DNA of 64,000 bases from JANQFV01 sp964468185 (GTDB lineage Bacteria; Planctomycetota; Phycisphaerae; UBA1845; Fen-1342), in assembly GCA_964468185.1 (NCBI GenBank), contig CAYXTR010000024.1, forward strand, positions 1 to 64,000. The letters are read 5' to 3'. Below, piece after piece: positions 16,870 through 25,348 of this stretch. A model generated the notes under the pieces. It did not search any database. It was not told the origin of the DNA and saw nothing but the letters and a program-made list of their open reading frames with translations. Position numbers and translations under genes: made by a program. Within the stretch, counting starts at the first letter, position 1. The number at the start of each line of letters is the position of its first letter.

Positions 16870-18063
16870 TCATTGGATCCAGCCGCCACCTAGAACAACG
16901 CCGTCTTCGCGATAGAAGACCGCGGCCTGACCGGGGGTGATGGCGGGCTGCGGCGCATCGAAGCGGGCCTCTACGCTGCCATCGGATTGCAGGCGAATGT
17001 TGCCTGGGGCGGGCGTGTGCTGGTAGCGGATCTTGATCTGGGCTGGTTGCCAGGTGTCGGCGGGTGGCGGAGCTACGAGCCAGTTAACGTCTTCGGCGAT
17101 GAGGGTGTCGCGCAGGAGTGCGGACTTGTCGCCAACGGTTACGGTGTTGGTGATCGGATCCAGATTTGTGACGTAGATGGGGTCGCCGGCGGCGATGCCG
17201 AGGCCGCGGCGTTGGCCGATCGTGTAGTTGGCGATGCCCGTGTGGGTGCCGAGGACGTTGCCGGCGGTGTCGCGGATCTGGCCGGGCTGGAGGGCGTGGG
17301 GGCGGCGTTGCTGGACGAGTTGCTTGTAGTCGTTGTCGGGGACGAAGCAGATTTCCTGGCTGTCGGGCTTGTCGTGGACTTCGAGGCCGAGGTCGGCGGC
17401 CATCTGGCGGACGGTGGCCTTGTCGTCGATTTCGCCCAGGGGGAAGACGCAGCGGCGGAGGTCGTCGCGGCGGATGCCGAAGAGGACGTAGCTTTGGTCT
17501 TTTTCGAGGAAGCGGGCGCGGGCGAGGTGGACATCCGTGTCCGCGTGGGCCGCGTTGGCGGGCGAGCGCAGGATGCGAGCGTAATGACCGGTGGCGACGA
17601 GTTCGGCGCCGACCAGGTCGGCGTACTGGAACAGGCGGCCGAACTTCACGTGGGTGTTGCAGTGGATGCAGGGGTTGGGCGTGCGGGCGCGCGTGTACTC
17701 GTCGACAAAATGGTCGATGATCTGCCCGAATTCCTGGCGGAAGTCGAGCGAGTAGAACGGGATGCCGAGTTGGGAGGCGACGGCGCGAGCGTCGCAGGAA
17801 TCGCCGATGGAGCAGCAGCCTTTCTTGAGATTGCGGCGGCTGGCGGCGGGGTCGAGCTGGGGGAGCTGGAAGGCGGACGCTGAGGCGTCGTGCGTGGCGG
17901 CGGCAGATTGGCTCTCTTCTATTTGGCCGTCGGGTGCGTCGCCGGCGCTGACGCGCATGAAGACGCCGACGCAATCGTAGCCTTGCTCTTTGAGCAGGCA
18001 GGCGGTGACGGAGGAATCGACGCCGCCGGACATGGCGATAATGACCTTGGGACTCGGGCTCAT
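16870..18063 (-). CDS. mnmA: tRNA-specific 2-thiouridylase
   Basis: Thiolates U34 of tRNA-Lys, -Glu and -Gln. The ATP-binding PP-loop IIAMSGGVDSSVTACLL is at residues 9-25, the first catalytic Cys region is NPCIHCNTHVKF, and the second is DSQEICFVPD. The tRNA-binding and C-terminal barrel domains follow (RRGLGIAAGDPIYV; FDAPQPAITPGQAAVFY). Compared with typical MnmA it carries an extra low-complexity stretch after VFMRVSAGD, ending in KGCCSIGDSCDA. Length 397. Start ATG is at the methionine of MSPSPKVI. Confidence 0.95.
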   Translation of the reverse strand: MSPSPKVIIAMSGGVDSSVTACLLKEQGYDCVGVFMRVSAGDAPDGQIEESQSAAATHDASASAFQLPQLDPAASRRNLKKGCCSIGDSCDARAVASQLGIPFYSLDFRQEFGQIIDHFVDEYTRARTPNPCIHCNTHVKFGRLFQYADLVGAELVATGHYARILRSPANAAHADTDVHLARARFLEKDQSYVLFGIRRDDLRRCVFPLGEIDDKATVRQMAADLGLEVHDKPDSQEICFVPDNDYKQLVQQRRPHALQPGQIRDTAGNVLGTHTGIANYTIGQRRGLGIAAGDPIYVTNLDPITNTVTVGDKSALLRDTLIAEDVNWLVAPPPADTWQPAQIKIRYQHTPAPGNIRLQSDGSVEARFDAPQPAITPGQAAVFYREDGVVLGGGWIQ

Positions 18064-18168
18064 GTTGATATGGTAGCGCTACGGGGGTGGCCGCTCCAGG
18101 CCTCGGTGGAGCGTGCGTTGTGATGTGGGCCGCTGGATCGGAACAGCCGCCATAGCTGAGATACGGCG

Positions 18169-19620
18169 TCAGTAGACGACCGCGTCGGCCGGACCGAGGT
18201 TTCGCAGGAGATCCTGGGTATCCGGGGGGCGCTGTGGCTGGCGGTGCGTGAGCTCCTCTTCGAGTTCCTCGCGGCGGCCCTGCTCGGCGACGAGGACCGC
18301 GAATGTCATCGGGACCCAGAAGTATTTGGAGAAGTGAATCGTATGGGTAAGGGTCGATAATATGATGAACATGAAGAGAATCATGCCCGGGATTGAGTGG
18401 GCCGGGTTATCCAGTCGGCGCAGGTTCAGCCATAGCGCGAGCAGGCCCCAGGTGAACAGGCCGAACGAGATTACGCCACCATCCACCAGGGAGGAGATCA
18501 GCGTGCTGTGGGCGTCAATGTTGAACCCGTGTTCCTCGGCCAGCGCGAACTGTGTATTGCCATACCCGAATCCCCAGGGATGATAGGCGAACGTCTTCAG
18601 CGCGAGTCCCCAGATTGCCCAGCGGGACTCTTCCTTGATATCAACGCCCTCACTCACCAAGGCCGCGAGGCGTGCGTGGACGCGCTCTCCGAGCATGCCG
18701 CTCTCGAGTACGAGCAGCGCTGTGCCGCCGGCCAGCAGCAGACTCACAAGCGGCACGACGACGCGCCGGGTGAAGCCTGCGCGACGGACCATCATGAGCC
18801 CGAGTGGTCCTGCGGCAACTACGGCGACAAGAGCAGACCGGGACCCGGTCGTCATCATGGCGGTCAGGATTGGGGGGCCGGTAGCGATTACCAAGAGGCG
18901 AATCACTTTCGACCGTGTATACGTCCAGATGATCGGGATGCAAGCGAGGGGGATCGAGAGTGCAGCCGCCGTGGAATTGGGATTGGCCTTCTCGCCCAAG
19001 GTAGCTCCCGAGAAGCTCTCGGAGCGCGATCCGTACAGCAGAAGGATGCCGGTGGCGATCAATGCTCCCAGGAGGAGAAAATAGCCGGCGCGCGCTATGG
19101 CTTCGCGATCGCTCAAGCGCTGGACCGCGACAACGATGAGCAAGACCTGAACGACAATCTGTGCCCCGTAGCGCAGGGCTGCCAGTGGCGCGATGGCCCA
19201 TATCGCCGTGACGATCCCGAAGACGCCAAACAGGAGCATAGCCGCCACGAACTGCCGGTTTGCCAAGATGGGGATGCGGGTGCGCGATGGGTTGACGGCA
19301 AAAGCAAGCAAAACGAACGGGCCCACCAGCTTGACCGGGGTGATGATGGACCCCTCTTCCTGGAGCATCACCTGGTCCAGGGCCTGGAGTGCAAAGTATC
19401 CGTACAGGCCGATATCCGGACAGACAATCGTCGCCAATGCACCGGCGAGTGCCAGGACAATCAGAGCTACATCGGGCATGCCGGCCACGACGAGCAAACC
19501 CGCGACGACTGCTGCCGGCATGACCATGAGCGTGAGAATCTGACCGTCGTTGCGTGGCGGGCGCAGCGTGTTGACTTGTAGCGGCATTTCCATGTTGTCA
19601 GCTCCGTCAAGGACTGTCAT
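18169..19620 (-). CDS. O-antigen ligase/polymerase-like membrane protein
   Basis: A multi-pass protein with about ten or more hydrophobic helices (for example AAVVAGLLVVAGMP, VALIVLALAGALATI, LVGPFVLLAFAV). It carries the motif TGSRSALVAVVAAGPLGLM that is characteristic of the Wzy/WaaL O-antigen ligase family, and a large loop with WGFGYGNTQFALAEEHGFNIDAHSTLIS, again typical (the His is often essential). It is downstream of a flippase and an unknown exported protein, so it probably polymerises or ligates an exported polysaccharide. Start choice uncertain among several N-terminal Met codons. Confidence 0.85.
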   Translation of the reverse strand: MTVLDGADNMEMPLQVNTLRPPRNDGQILTLMVMPAAVVAGLLVVAGMPDVALIVLALAGALATIVCPDIGLYGYFALQALDQVMLQEEGSIITPVKLVGPFVLLAFAVNPSRTRIPILANRQFVAAMLLFGVFGIVTAIWAIAPLAALRYGAQIVVQVLLIVVAVQRLSDREAIARAGYFLLLGALIATGILLLYGSRSESFSGATLGEKANPNSTAAALSIPLACIPIIWTYTRSKVIRLLVIATGPPILTAMMTTGSRSALVAVVAAGPLGLMMVRRAGFTRRVVVPLVSLLLAGGTALLVLESGMLGERVHARLAALVSEGVDIKEESRWAIWGLALKTFAYHPWGFGYGNTQFALAEEHGFNIDAHSTLISSLVDGGVISFGLFTWGLLALWLNLRRLDNPAHSIPGMILFMFIILSTLTHTIHFSKYFWVPMTFAVLVAEQGRREELEEELTHRQPQRPPDTQDLLRNLGPADAVVY

Positions 19621-19671
19621 GGAGCGTCAGTTGGCAGATTCCCGCCACATCACGTAGACGGGAGTTTCGTC

Positions 19672-21036
19672 TCATTTCGGCTCCAGCGTAACCGGCGGGT
19701 TCAGCACTTCTGCCGGCGCAGGGGCGGGAGCTTGTGGTTCGATCTTGTGTTTCGCAATAACGCGTGTCAATGTTGCCAGAAGAACCAATCCCCGAAGCAC
19801 CACGGCACAGACCGAGGCCACCGCGGCCCCCCGCACGCCGTAGGCCGGCACGAGCACTATGGCGAGTAACGTGACCGCAACCAGGTCCAAGGCGTAGACG
19901 GCCGCGTATGCCCGGAAGGCCCGCGCCGATTGGAGGGCGGTAGTACCGAACATCGTGACATACCCGATTCCACTTGCCAAGCCGTACAGAACGAACTCCG
20001 GGTAGTACGCTGCATACTCACTGGTGTACGCAATGGTCAGGAATGGCCGTCCGGCGAGAGCAACTCCTGTTACGAGTAGCGCTCCGAGCGTCAGGCCGAT
20101 CTTCAGCAACTTGAACAGGAGTCGTTTGAAGGCATTCGTGTCGGAGATGAAGTAGATCGCCAGCCGTGGCGAACTGGACTGTCCGAGCGAGCGTACAAAA
20201 ACGCTCGACCCGATCGTGACGGCTGAGATTGCTCCCAGGAATCCCAAAGCGGCCTCGCCGTGCCATGCTTCGACAAAGTAGCGCGGAACGCTCATAGCAA
20301 GCATGGCCAAGAACTGCCCCAATCCCGCGGGCGCAGCCAGCCAACCAATTCCGGCAAACATGTGCCATGACAGATTCGGCCTGAGTCGGTAGGGAATGCC
20401 CTCAACGCGCTCACGCAACCGCAGCATCCAGTGGGCAAGGGGGAGGTCGTACACCAAGAAGACGAGCAGCCACGCAACTGCCCGCATCGCGATCGCCAGC
20501 ACGGGGTCGCCGGTAAGCAGTAACCCCGCCAGGACGGCGGCCAAGCCCGCGGGCCCACGGATCATCATGCTGATACCGCTGAGGTCCATGCGCTCATGTC
20601 GCTGGAAGTGCCCGCGCAGAATCTCGCTTACGGATTCGAAGGCCTTTGCCAGCGTGACCCAGATCACCACCCAGAAGGTGCTGCTCTCGTACCCTGCGAT
20701 CAGCAAGATCCCGAGCACGATGATCAGGGTAGCGATGGTGGTGATTATGCGGACGCCAAAGTAGTCTGCTACATCAAACTCTCCCCGCGCGTCGGTGACC
20801 TGGACCTGTCGCAGGTGGAGTGTTGTGGCCGCCATCACGGGATAGGCTATGGCCAGGCCCAGGGTGAACTGGCCGACCGCCTCCACACTGCCCAGCTTCG
20901 CCAGAACGATGAGAATCCCCCACTGCGCCGCAAAGTGAATGGCATTGCCGACGAGGGTCCACTTGAAATTTGTTCGGAGTGACAGCCTGCGCAGCAGCGA
21001 GGCACCCGGGACGGCGGTGTCGGCACGCGCGTTCAT
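19672..21036 (-). CDS. Polysaccharide flippase (MATE/MOP-superfamily, Wzx-like)
   Basis: A membrane protein of about 12 to 14 helices, 454 residues, with the MOP-superfamily look: LRTNFKWTLVGNAIHFAAQWGILIVLAKLGSVEAVGQFTLGLAIAYP at the N-terminus and repeated paired helices afterwards. It should move lipid-linked sugar units across the inner membrane. Its ATG overlaps the stop of the upstream gene by four bases, and the O-antigen ligase-like gene follows after 51 bases, giving a three-gene unit. No glycosyltransferases are in the unit itself. Confidence 0.87.
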   Translation of the reverse strand: MNARADTAVPGASLLRRLSLRTNFKWTLVGNAIHFAAQWGILIVLAKLGSVEAVGQFTLGLAIAYPVMAATTLHLRQVQVTDARGEFDVADYFGVRIITTIATLIIVLGILLIAGYESSTFWVVIWVTLAKAFESVSEILRGHFQRHERMDLSGISMMIRGPAGLAAVLAGLLLTGDPVLAIAMRAVAWLLVFLVYDLPLAHWMLRLRERVEGIPYRLRPNLSWHMFAGIGWLAAPAGLGQFLAMLAMSVPRYFVEAWHGEAALGFLGAISAVTIGSSVFVRSLGQSSSPRLAIYFISDTNAFKRLLFKLLKIGLTLGALLVTGVALAGRPFLTIAYTSEYAAYYPEFVLYGLASGIGYVTMFGTTALQSARAFRAYAAVYALDLVAVTLLAIVLVPAYGVRGAAVASVCAVVLRGLVLLATLTRVIAKHKIEPQAPAPAPAEVLNPPVTLEPK

Positions 21037-22094
21037 TGCCGGGTTTCCTCACTCACTTGTTCGCGCACCTGCTGAAAGGCACGCGCTTGTGCCACCCAGG
21101 CATGGGCGCTCGGGTAGACGACCACCTCGGGCGTGTCGATGCCGGCCAGCAACTCCTCCAGCCGCTCGAAGGGCCAATAGCCACGTTCCGGCCCGAAGTA
21201 CACAATCGGCAATGTCGGTTTGGAGGCAACGCGGTCGCATATCTTCTGGGCGCGCTCGGTCCACCAGAGATTGCGCTCGGGAGGCTGGGCATGTGACATC
21301 ACGACAAAACGGACATCGCAAGTTGCCTCCACGGCCCATCCCAGATTCTCCGCCCGGCCATACCAGGTGTCGTCGAGTTGAGGCGACTTCGCACTCACGG
21401 CAAAGCCCGGATACCACCAAACCTGGACGTGCGCGGGCAACATACGCAGGCCACGCTTGAGTCGATCAAAGTCGACTTCCGCCGCTCCGGTCCAGAAGCA
21501 TGGCTTGGAAGGATCGCCGGCCTTGCCCTCAAGTGCCGTTTCGTTTTCAAGAACAACGCGTTTTTCACCGGTCACGTGCGCGAGACGCTCCACCTCTGCG
21601 GCGATCTTGCCCCACCCCTGCAAATCGTCGAAGCGCCGCGAGTATCCAACGTAGCCAGCGGTCTTGAGCCCGGGAATGATCGTCATGTCAGGCACACGCC
21701 GCTTCAGTTCAACATACATTCTGGCTCGGCCGATCCGGGTGGTTACGATGGCGGTGTCGGTCACATCCTTCCAGATCAGCAGTCCTTCAACCGCGTTTTC
21801 TACTTCATCCCGCGTGCCGCGGTTAACCTCCAGCCACGGCACGATCTTCAGCCGCTTGAGCGAGTCGGCAAGCTCTCGAGCGGGTTGTGTGGAGCAATCG
21901 GCGGCCCGGTGCGCATCAGGCGACTGCTGATCGGCCGCATGAAGCAGCAGGGATCCGGCGGCCATCAGTCCCAGTGAGGCAATCAGCAGTGATCGTTCGC
22001 CGCGCCCCCTCCCGGCAAGCAGGAATCGGACGGCTAGCGATGCATGGGGAAGAATGACGCCGCTTGCGAGTCTTTCGCGAGCGAGTCTTCGCAA
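21033..22094 (-). CDS. Unknown protein of the polysaccharide cluster, membrane-anchored
   Basis: I do not recognise the family. The N-terminus is basic, followed by one hydrophobic segment (SLLIASLGLMAAGSLLLHA), so it is exported or anchored. The rest looks like an alpha/beta barrel-type glycosidase or deacetylase fold (DTAIVTTRIGR; MTIIPGLKTAGYVGYSRRF; VVLENETALEG; VWWYPGF; FVVMSHAQPP). The first open codon is a GTG at 22133, but TAGGAG lies eight bases before the TTG at 22094, which I prefer. Translationally coupled (ATGA) to the flippase, so it likely works in the same glycan pathway. Confidence 0.65.
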   Translation of the reverse strand: MRRLARERLASGVILPHASLAVRFLLAGRGRGERSLLIASLGLMAAGSLLLHAADQQSPDAHRAADCSTQPARELADSLKRLKIVPWLEVNRGTRDEVENAVEGLLIWKDVTDTAIVTTRIGRARMYVELKRRVPDMTIIPGLKTAGYVGYSRRFDDLQGWGKIAAEVERLAHVTGEKRVVLENETALEGKAGDPSKPCFWTGAAEVDFDRLKRGLRMLPAHVQVWWYPGFAVSAKSPQLDDTWYGRAENLGWAVEATCDVRFVVMSHAQPPERNLWWTERAQKICDRVASKPTLPIVYFGPERGYWPFERLEELLAGIDTPEVVVYPSAHAWVAQARAFQQVREQVSEETRQ

Positions 22095-22280
22095 AGTCAA
22101 TTCTCCTAAGGGTTTGCGTCGTGAGTTCGACACGAAAGCCTGCTACTTTCCCATACTTATCGGCCGATGTGGCGCGCTCCCCGCAGGTTGCCGCCGCAAG
22201 CCAGCCGCAGGCTAGCCGCGAATCGTAATTATTACGCGAGTGGACCGTGCCAGTTCAGTGGCGATTTCACGTCTTCGTTG

Positions 22281-24083
22281 TCAGTTGCCGGCCTTGGTGG
22301 CGTCCTGGGTGAGCTTGTTCAGCTCGAGGTTCACGCGCTGCGTAACGTGCTGGACGGCGGCCTCGGGCGGGAGGATCTCCTTGTCTTCCGTGCCGCGAAC
22401 GGTCACCTCGACGCCGCCGGCCTGCAGGCTCTTCTTGCCGACGACCACCCGCAGGGGGATGCCGATGAGGTCGGCGTCCTTGAATTTGAAGCCGGCCCGC
22501 TCGTCGCGGTCGTCGAGGAGCACATCGATGTCGTTGGCGACCAGTTTGTCGTGAATCTCCTGAGCGACGCTGCGGGCCTCGTTGTCGCGGGGGTCGAGCG
22601 CGATCACGAGTACCTCGAACGGGGCGATCGACACTGGCCAGATGATCCCGCTACTATCATGATTGGCTTCAATGGCGGCTGCCATGATGCGATTCACGCC
22701 GATGCCGTAGCAGCCCATGATCAGCGGGCGGGCTTTTCCGTTCTGATCGAGGTAGGTGGCGCCCATGGCGTCGCTGTACTTGGTGCCGAGCTTGAAGACG
22801 TGACCGATTTCGATGGCCGTCCGCAAGTGGATCGTGCTGTTGGTTTCCTCGACCCGGTCGCCCTCTTGCACGTTGCGGATGTCGGTGACGAGGACCTTGT
22901 CGTCCTTGAGCGGAAAATCGCGCCCCGGGTTTACGCCGGTGACGTGGTAATCGGTCTTGTTCGCGCCGGTGGCGGCGTTTTTCATAGGGGCGACGTCACG
23001 GTCAACAATGAGGTTGTCGATGCGGCCGATCAGGCCCTGCGGGCCAGCGAAGCCGACTTCGGCGTTGGTGACTTCCTTGATGGTGGCGGGATCGGCCAAC
23101 TCCAACTGTACGCCGGCGGCCTTGGCGAGCTTGAACTCATTGAGTTCATGATCGCCGCGGACGAGGGCGACCACGCAGCGTGGTTTCTTTTGGGGGGTTT
23201 CGGCACTGGCGGGCAGGACCTCGGTGTAGACGAGCGTCTTGATCATCTGTCGTGGCTCGGTACCGAGGACCTGACAGACGTCCTCGACCTTGCCGGCACC
23301 GGGTGTATGGACCTCCTGGATTTCCGCGAGTGGTTGATCTTCCGGCGGTGGAAGCGGTGCCGCAGAGGCGCGTTCCAGATTGGCCGCGTACTTTCCGTCT
23401 TCGCTGATCGCGACGAGGTCCTCGCCGGCGTCGGTGAGGACCATGAACTCATGAGAGACATCGCCGCCCATGGCGCCACTCTCGGCATGGACCGCGGTGT
23501 AGGGCAGGCCGCAGCGGGAGAAGATGCGGCAATAGGTGGCGTACATGTTCTCGTATTCGCGGTCGAGCGTTTCCGTGTCGGAGTGGAAGGAGTAGGCGTC
23601 CTTCATGAGGAATTCACGGGTACGGAGCACGCCGCTCTTCGGACGAGCTTCGCCGCGGAATTTGAGCTGGATCTGGTAGAGATTGCAGGGGAGCTGTTTG
23701 TAGCTCTTGAGATAGCCCCGGGCGATTTCGGTAATGATCTCCTCGTGCGTCGGGGCCAGCACCAGTCCGGTCGCCCAGTCTCCGATGCGGCCGTCGAGCC
23801 GCATCAGGATGTCCTGCATTGCTTCGGTGCGGCCGGTTTCCTCCCACAGCGTGGTCGGGGTGAGGCACGGCATACGCAATTCGAGTGCGCCGGCGCGGTT
23901 CATTTCCTCGCGGACGATCGCCGCGACCTTCTCGAGCGATCGCAGGCCGAGTGGCAGGTAGGAGTAGATTCCTGCGGCCAGTTGGCGGACAAGTCCCGCC
24001 CGGAGCATCAGCACGTGCGATGGCGCCGTGGCGTCCTTGGGCGTTTCCTTGGTCGTTGGGATGAAGAAACTGGACCAGAGCAT
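22281..24083 (-). CDS. proS: Prolyl-tRNA synthetase (bacterial type with insertion domain)
   Basis: Charges tRNA-Pro. It begins MLWSSFFIPTTKETPKDA, with class II motif 2 region YQIQLKFRGEARPKSGVLRTREFLMKDAYSFH, the bacterial editing (INS) insertion from about 225 to 400 (with KTLVYTEV and ALVRGDHELNEFKLAK), and the C-terminal anticodon domain (VLVIALDPRDNEARSVAQEIHDKL). Length 600, normal for the bacterial type. The start is fixed by GGGAG nine bases upstream of the ATG; the frame stays open 180 bases further upstream without meaning. Divergent from the oxidoreductase gene. Confidence 0.97.
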   Translation of the reverse strand: MLWSSFFIPTTKETPKDATAPSHVLMLRAGLVRQLAAGIYSYLPLGLRSLEKVAAIVREEMNRAGALELRMPCLTPTTLWEETGRTEAMQDILMRLDGRIGDWATGLVLAPTHEEIITEIARGYLKSYKQLPCNLYQIQLKFRGEARPKSGVLRTREFLMKDAYSFHSDTETLDREYENMYATYCRIFSRCGLPYTAVHAESGAMGGDVSHEFMVLTDAGEDLVAISEDGKYAANLERASAAPLPPPEDQPLAEIQEVHTPGAGKVEDVCQVLGTEPRQMIKTLVYTEVLPASAETPQKKPRCVVALVRGDHELNEFKLAKAAGVQLELADPATIKEVTNAEVGFAGPQGLIGRIDNLIVDRDVAPMKNAATGANKTDYHVTGVNPGRDFPLKDDKVLVTDIRNVQEGDRVEETNSTIHLRTAIEIGHVFKLGTKYSDAMGATYLDQNGKARPLIMGCYGIGVNRIMAAAIEANHDSSGIIWPVSIAPFEVLVIALDPRDNEARSVAQEIHDKLVANDIDVLLDDRDERAGFKFKDADLIGIPLRVVVGKKSLQAGGVEVTVRGTEDKEILPPEAAVQHVTQRVNLELNKLTQDATKAGN

Positions 24084-24283
24084 GGCATCGATCTCCCGGG
24101 GCCTCAAAAGCGGGCATTGTGACGTCGGGCGAGCGGGCATGCAAACGCCAACGTGTTGGAGTGGTTCGCGCGGCACGCCGGCTCGTGACAGCATTGCGTG
24201 ACCGGGCGATCCGCCTACAATGCCCCGACTCCGGACCGCGCGCGGGAGCGACCGGATGTGCACGCGTGAGGGAGCGTTTGTTC

Positions 24284-25342
24284 ATGGCGATTCGTGCTGG
24301 CGTGATTGGCCTTGGAGCGATGGGGATCTGGCATGCGGATACGCTGCGCCGGCTGCCAGGGTACCGCCTGCACAGCATTTGTGATGTCACGCCGGCCCAG
24401 CGGCGATTGGCCGAGAAATCCTATGACGTCGTCGCGTATGCGGCCCGGCGCGATTTTCTGGCGGACCCCGAACTGGACCTGGCGGTGGTGGCGACGCCGT
24501 CGCACGCCCATGTGGAGCCGGTAGTGGCGGCGCTGAAGGCGGGGAAGCACGTGTTGTGTGAGAAGCCGCTGGCCCAGACGGAGGTGCAGGCCAGAAAGAT
24601 GTTCAGGGCGGCCGAGCAGGCCAGACGCGTGCTGATGACTTTTCAGAATCGGCGATTTGACGCAGATTATCAGACTGCGCAGCGCGTGGTGTCCTCGGGG
24701 CGGCTGGGCGAGGTGCGGGACATTCGGCTGATCCGCTGGTGGTGGTCGGACCTGATGCAGACGTTCGGTACGCGCGGATATGAGTTGGGCTGGCGGACAA
24801 AGGCGAGCTTTGGGGGCGGGACACTGCTGGACTTCGGCGCGCACTATTTCGATCAACTGCTCCAATTACTGCCGGGCCGGATCGAATCCGTTTTCGGCGA
24901 TGCGCGGTCGCGGCGTTGGTCCACGGATGTTGAGGATCAGTTTCTGGCGGTGCTGCGGACGGAGGGCGGCGTGGTGGCGCAGGTGGAGTTTGCGCTTGCG
25001 GCGCATGCGCCGATCGCGGTCGAATGGGCCGTCAATGGCAGCAAGGCGGGCTTCCGGTACGAGGCGGACGGCAGCGCGGTGTACACGCACGATCGGCGGG
25101 GTCGCCAGACGACGCGCAACGTGCGGAACGCGCGGGAAGACTGGGAGGCGGTTTATCGGAACCTGCGTGCTGTCCTGGCCGGGAAAGCCGAACCGGTCAT
25201 TCGGTCTGAGGAGACGCTGCGACTGATGCGGGTGCTTGATGCGGTTCGCCGATCGGTCCGCAGCGGCCGCGTGGTGAAGTTTCGCGATGACTTTGCGCCG
25301 GAGTCCCGTGCGACTTCGGCTCGAAAAGGCAAACGGAAGTAA
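24284..25342 (+). CDS. Gfo/Idh/MocA-family NAD(P)-dependent oxidoreductase
   Basis: The Rossmann start IRAGVIGLGAMGIWHADTLRRLPGYRL and the family motif HVLCEKPLAQTEVQARKMF (Glu-Lys-Pro) are diagnostic. The C-terminal alpha/beta domain includes GGGTLLDFGAHYFDQLLQL. Length 352. These enzymes oxidise or reduce sugars and related compounds; the substrate cannot be told from sequence. The start MAIRAGV follows GAGGGAG. It lies six bases before yidC and may be cotranscribed with it. Confidence 0.92.
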   Translation: MAIRAGVIGLGAMGIWHADTLRRLPGYRLHSICDVTPAQRRLAEKSYDVVAYAARRDFLADPELDLAVVATPSHAHVEPVVAALKAGKHVLCEKPLAQTEVQARKMFRAAEQARRVLMTFQNRRFDADYQTAQRVVSSGRLGEVRDIRLIRWWWSDLMQTFGTRGYELGWRTKASFGGGTLLDFGAHYFDQLLQLLPGRIESVFGDARSRRWSTDVEDQFLAVLRTEGGVVAQVEFALAAHAPIAVEWAVNGSKAGFRYEADGSAVYTHDRRGRQTTRNVRNAREDWEAVYRNLRAVLAGKAEPVIRSEETLRLMRVLDAVRRSVRSGRVVKFRDDFAPESRATSARKGKRK

Positions 25343-25348
25343 GCCCAT